Shown here piece after piece: positions 63,753 to 64,000 of a DNA stretch of 64,000 nt. The translations under genes and the position numbers were made by a program. The notes under the pieces are model-generated. The model did no database searches and was not told the DNA's origin. It was given only the letters and a program-made list of their open reading frames with translations. Every line of letters begins with the position of its first letter. The first letter of the stretch is position 1. Source of the stretch: Anthracocystis setariae (Eukaryota; Basidiomycota; Ustilaginomycetes; Ustilaginales; Ustilaginaceae); NCBI GenBank assembly GCA_928724745.1, contig CAKMXJ010000002.1, positions 1,488,001-1,552,000 on the forward strand, read 5' to 3'.

Positions 63753-64000
63753 GAATACGACGGTCTCGACGTGGCTCGAGAACGGGTAATGTAGTTGCAG
63801 CGCAAGGCAGTACTTGGTGGATGACGTGCAGCGCCAGGTTGGCAGTGACAGAGGTCAAGCGATGCTTGTCGAGCAGCGGAGGACGGATCTGTGGGGAGGG
63901 ACGGTGGTATACAGAGGGGAAGGGGGCGAGCAACTTTACCGCAAGGTGTTTGTGTTCTGTCGGGGATACTTGGATTGTGAAAGGAGAATCATGCACGCTT

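Overview
The window reads as nuclear DNA of a smut fungus (Ustilaginomycotina, Ustilago/Sporisorium-like). This is inferred from long, mostly intron-free ORFs, a few short GT-AG introns, and a housekeeping set typical of these compact basidiomycete genomes. No database search was possible, so the placement is inference.

Left arm (1-15.5 kb): a RING-like/LysM/WD40 protein whose C-terminal half is a complete MORG1/WDR83-type propeller; a hexose transporter; a two-exon DEK_C/HIRIP3-like chromatin protein; the gamma-tubulin complex subunit GCP2/Spc97; and an F-box-like protein. Right arm (38.7-64 kb): a large coiled-coil protein; cytosolic arginyl-tRNA synthetase; a Tti2-like protein; mitochondrial ribosomal protein mL53; the 3'-end-processing endonuclease Ysh1/CPSF73; a TBC Rab-GAP; a glutathionyl-hydroquinone reductase; neutral trehalase; and carnitine O-acetyltransferase. 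For the synthetase, the reductase and the acyltransferase, a mitochondrial-presequence-like segment lies in frame upstream of a second start. This suggests dual targeting, twice without any in-frame ATG for the long form.

The middle (15.5-38.5 kb) is an accessory island built by nested transposition into a GH54 alpha-L-arabinofuranosidase locus. Two N-terminal GH54 fragments lie at 15.5-15.9 kb, a C-terminal fragment at 35.8-36.3 kb and a further remnant at 38.4 kb. Between them sits a LINE-type retroelement with two zinc-knuckle ORFs followed by an endonuclease-RT-RNase H ORF. A Ty3/gypsy chromovirus (23492-32399, coding strand minus) has inserted into that last ORF with a perfect 5-bp target duplication (GTCTT). 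Joining the flanks restores one continuous frame. A related solo LTR with its own duplication (AATAT) lies at 16101-16536.

The chromovirus has two unusual features. First, the 11 bases next to its 5' LTR (10 of 11) are complementary to a site in the LTR about 36-40 nt downstream of a TATA box, which is the arrangement used for Tf1/sushi-type self-primed reverse transcription. Second, it carries an antisense gene (24559-26437) that can be read as three exons with consensus splice sites, encoding a cysteine-rich protein of about 568 aa that I do not recognise. A homopolymer-rich block (23831-24470) next to it looks like a sequencing or assembly artefact.

A 388-bp foldback (MITE-like) element lies in the gene-free stretch at 59.7-60.1 kb. 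I saw no convincing tRNA, rRNA or CRISPR features.
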